Below are positions 51,801-52,156 of a DNA stretch of 52,156 nt, piece after piece (the first letter of the stretch is position 1; every line of letters starts with the position of its first letter). The stretch lies in assembly GCA_038324115.1 (NCBI GenBank), contig JBBQHQ010000004.1:1-52156 (forward strand), given 5' to 3'. The position numbers were made by a program, and so were the translations under genes. The DNA is from Gaiellasilicea sp038324115 (GTDB taxonomy: Bacteria; Actinomycetota; Thermoleophilia; Gaiellales; Gaiellaceae). Under the pieces are notes generated by a model, which had not been told where the DNA came from, did no database searches, and saw only the letters and a list, made by a program, of their open reading frames with translations.

Positions 51801-52152
51801 CGCGAACGTCATCCTCTCGGCGCTGATCGGCGGGCGCGCCCGCATCGTCTTCGCGTCACCCACCGGTCCCGCCTGTCTCGCCGCCCAGGCGGTGGCCGAG
51901 GAGGTCGCCGAGCATCTGCCGGCGCTGGCCGGGCAACGTGGGCTCGACGCGAGCCTCCTCCTCGCGGCGCTCAGTGTGATGCCGGTCGACTGGCAGCCCC
52001 CGGCCGTCTACGAGCCCGAGCGGGAGGAGGCCGAGCGGCGGATGGCTGGGCGCGATCCCGAGGATTGGCCGACCGTCGCCCTTGCCCTCACCCGCTCGCT
52101 CCCGATCTGGTCGCAGGATGCTAGTGTCCTGCCGCAGAAGTTGAAGGAGTAA
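51772..52152 (+). CDS. PIN-domain toxin with probable ATT start
   Basis: A 126-residue PIN ribonuclease-type toxin. Acidic active-site residues are present: D11 (VVADANVILSAL), the Glu of VAEEVAEHL, the Asp of DPEDWPTVALAL and the Asp of WSQDASVL. The PIN N-terminus requires a start upstream of the only canonical one (GTG 51892), which would remove the first catalytic Asp. The frame opens after TGA 51748 and the only plausible codon is ATT 51772, nine bases after AGGAGGAGG (51754-51762); CTG 51778 is an alternative. It overlaps the antitoxin by 29 bases. It ends four bases before the window edge. Confidence 0.8.
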   Translation: MSLPPAVVADANVILSALIGGRARIVFASPTGPACLAAQAVAEEVAEHLPALAGQRGLDASLLLAALSVMPVDWQPPAVYEPEREEAERRMAGRDPEDWPTVALALTRSLPIWSQDASVLPQKLKE

Positions 52153-52156
52153 GTCT

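Noticed and set aside
1..52156. CRISPR arrays, insertion sequences and rRNA genes
   Set aside because: I found no regularly spaced direct repeats, transposase-like frames or rRNA sequence in the window.

Overview
The window is a very GC-rich, densely packed bacterial chromosome segment. It carries about 55 protein genes, one interrupted gene and two tRNAs, with no rRNA, CRISPR array, transposase or phage structural genes. The gene order yceD-rpmF-plsX-acpP-rnc-smc-ftsY-ffh-rpsP-khpA-rimM-trmD-lepB-rplS-rnhB-yraN, frequent GTG/TTG starts, ATGA/GTGA stop-start overlaps, and families such as DUF3105, DUF2254, DUF6081, Vms1-like baeRF and AddAB suggest an actinobacterium. A deep-branching class such as Thermoleophilia is my best guess. 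This is inference; no 16S gene is present.

Layout. 1-2469: the end of a fatty-acid-kinase-like gene (FakA/YloV), a receiver-only response regulator and a DegV/FakB-like lipid-binding protein. 2502-6119: recG, rsmD, coaD and a coiled-coil protein. 6199-13903: an EamA transporter, yceD, a DUF1697 gene, rpmF, plsX, acpP, rnc and smc, joining lipid synthesis, ribosome/RNA genes and chromosome organisation. 13911-15125: a bidirectional terminator, then a minus-strand secreted DUF6081 gene with intact promoter, ribosome-binding site and signal peptide but an in-frame TAA just after the signal peptide. 15163-21657: the SRP/ribosome operon, in which signal peptidase I carries an N-terminal J-like domain and L19 has a long acidic tail. 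21658-26345: a structured leader before htpX, an orphan DNA methyltransferase, and the competence-type pair yifB/comM and dprA. 26356-33035: an FAD oxidoreductase, an ornithine-cyclodeaminase-family gene, the three-gene pntAa-pntAb-pntB transhydrogenase, an HD-GYP protein and an isocitrate/isopropylmalate-type dehydrogenase. 33079-42183: DNA metabolism, with topoisomerase IB, a small basic protein, an AddB/AddA helicase-nuclease, a metallophosphatase and endonuclease III. 42138-50910: a Zn-ribbon/PAS protein, trxB, a baeRF protein, rmuC, a DUF3105 protein, tRNA-Leu, glutamate dehydrogenase, a CBS protein, a DUF2254 protein and a Ppx/GppA phosphatase with a small membrane protein. 51267-52152: initiator tRNA, a very strong terminator, a locally AT-rich stretch, then a Phd-type antitoxin and PIN toxin.

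Most genes are housekeeping. The features most worth a second look are the J-like/signal peptidase fusion, the toxin that seems to use an ATT start next to a tRNA, the duplicated coiled-coil arms of SMC, the nonsense codon in the secreted DUF6081 gene, the structured htpX leader, and cysteine clusters in both AddA and AddB. No clearly new multi-gene defence or metabolic system is visible.
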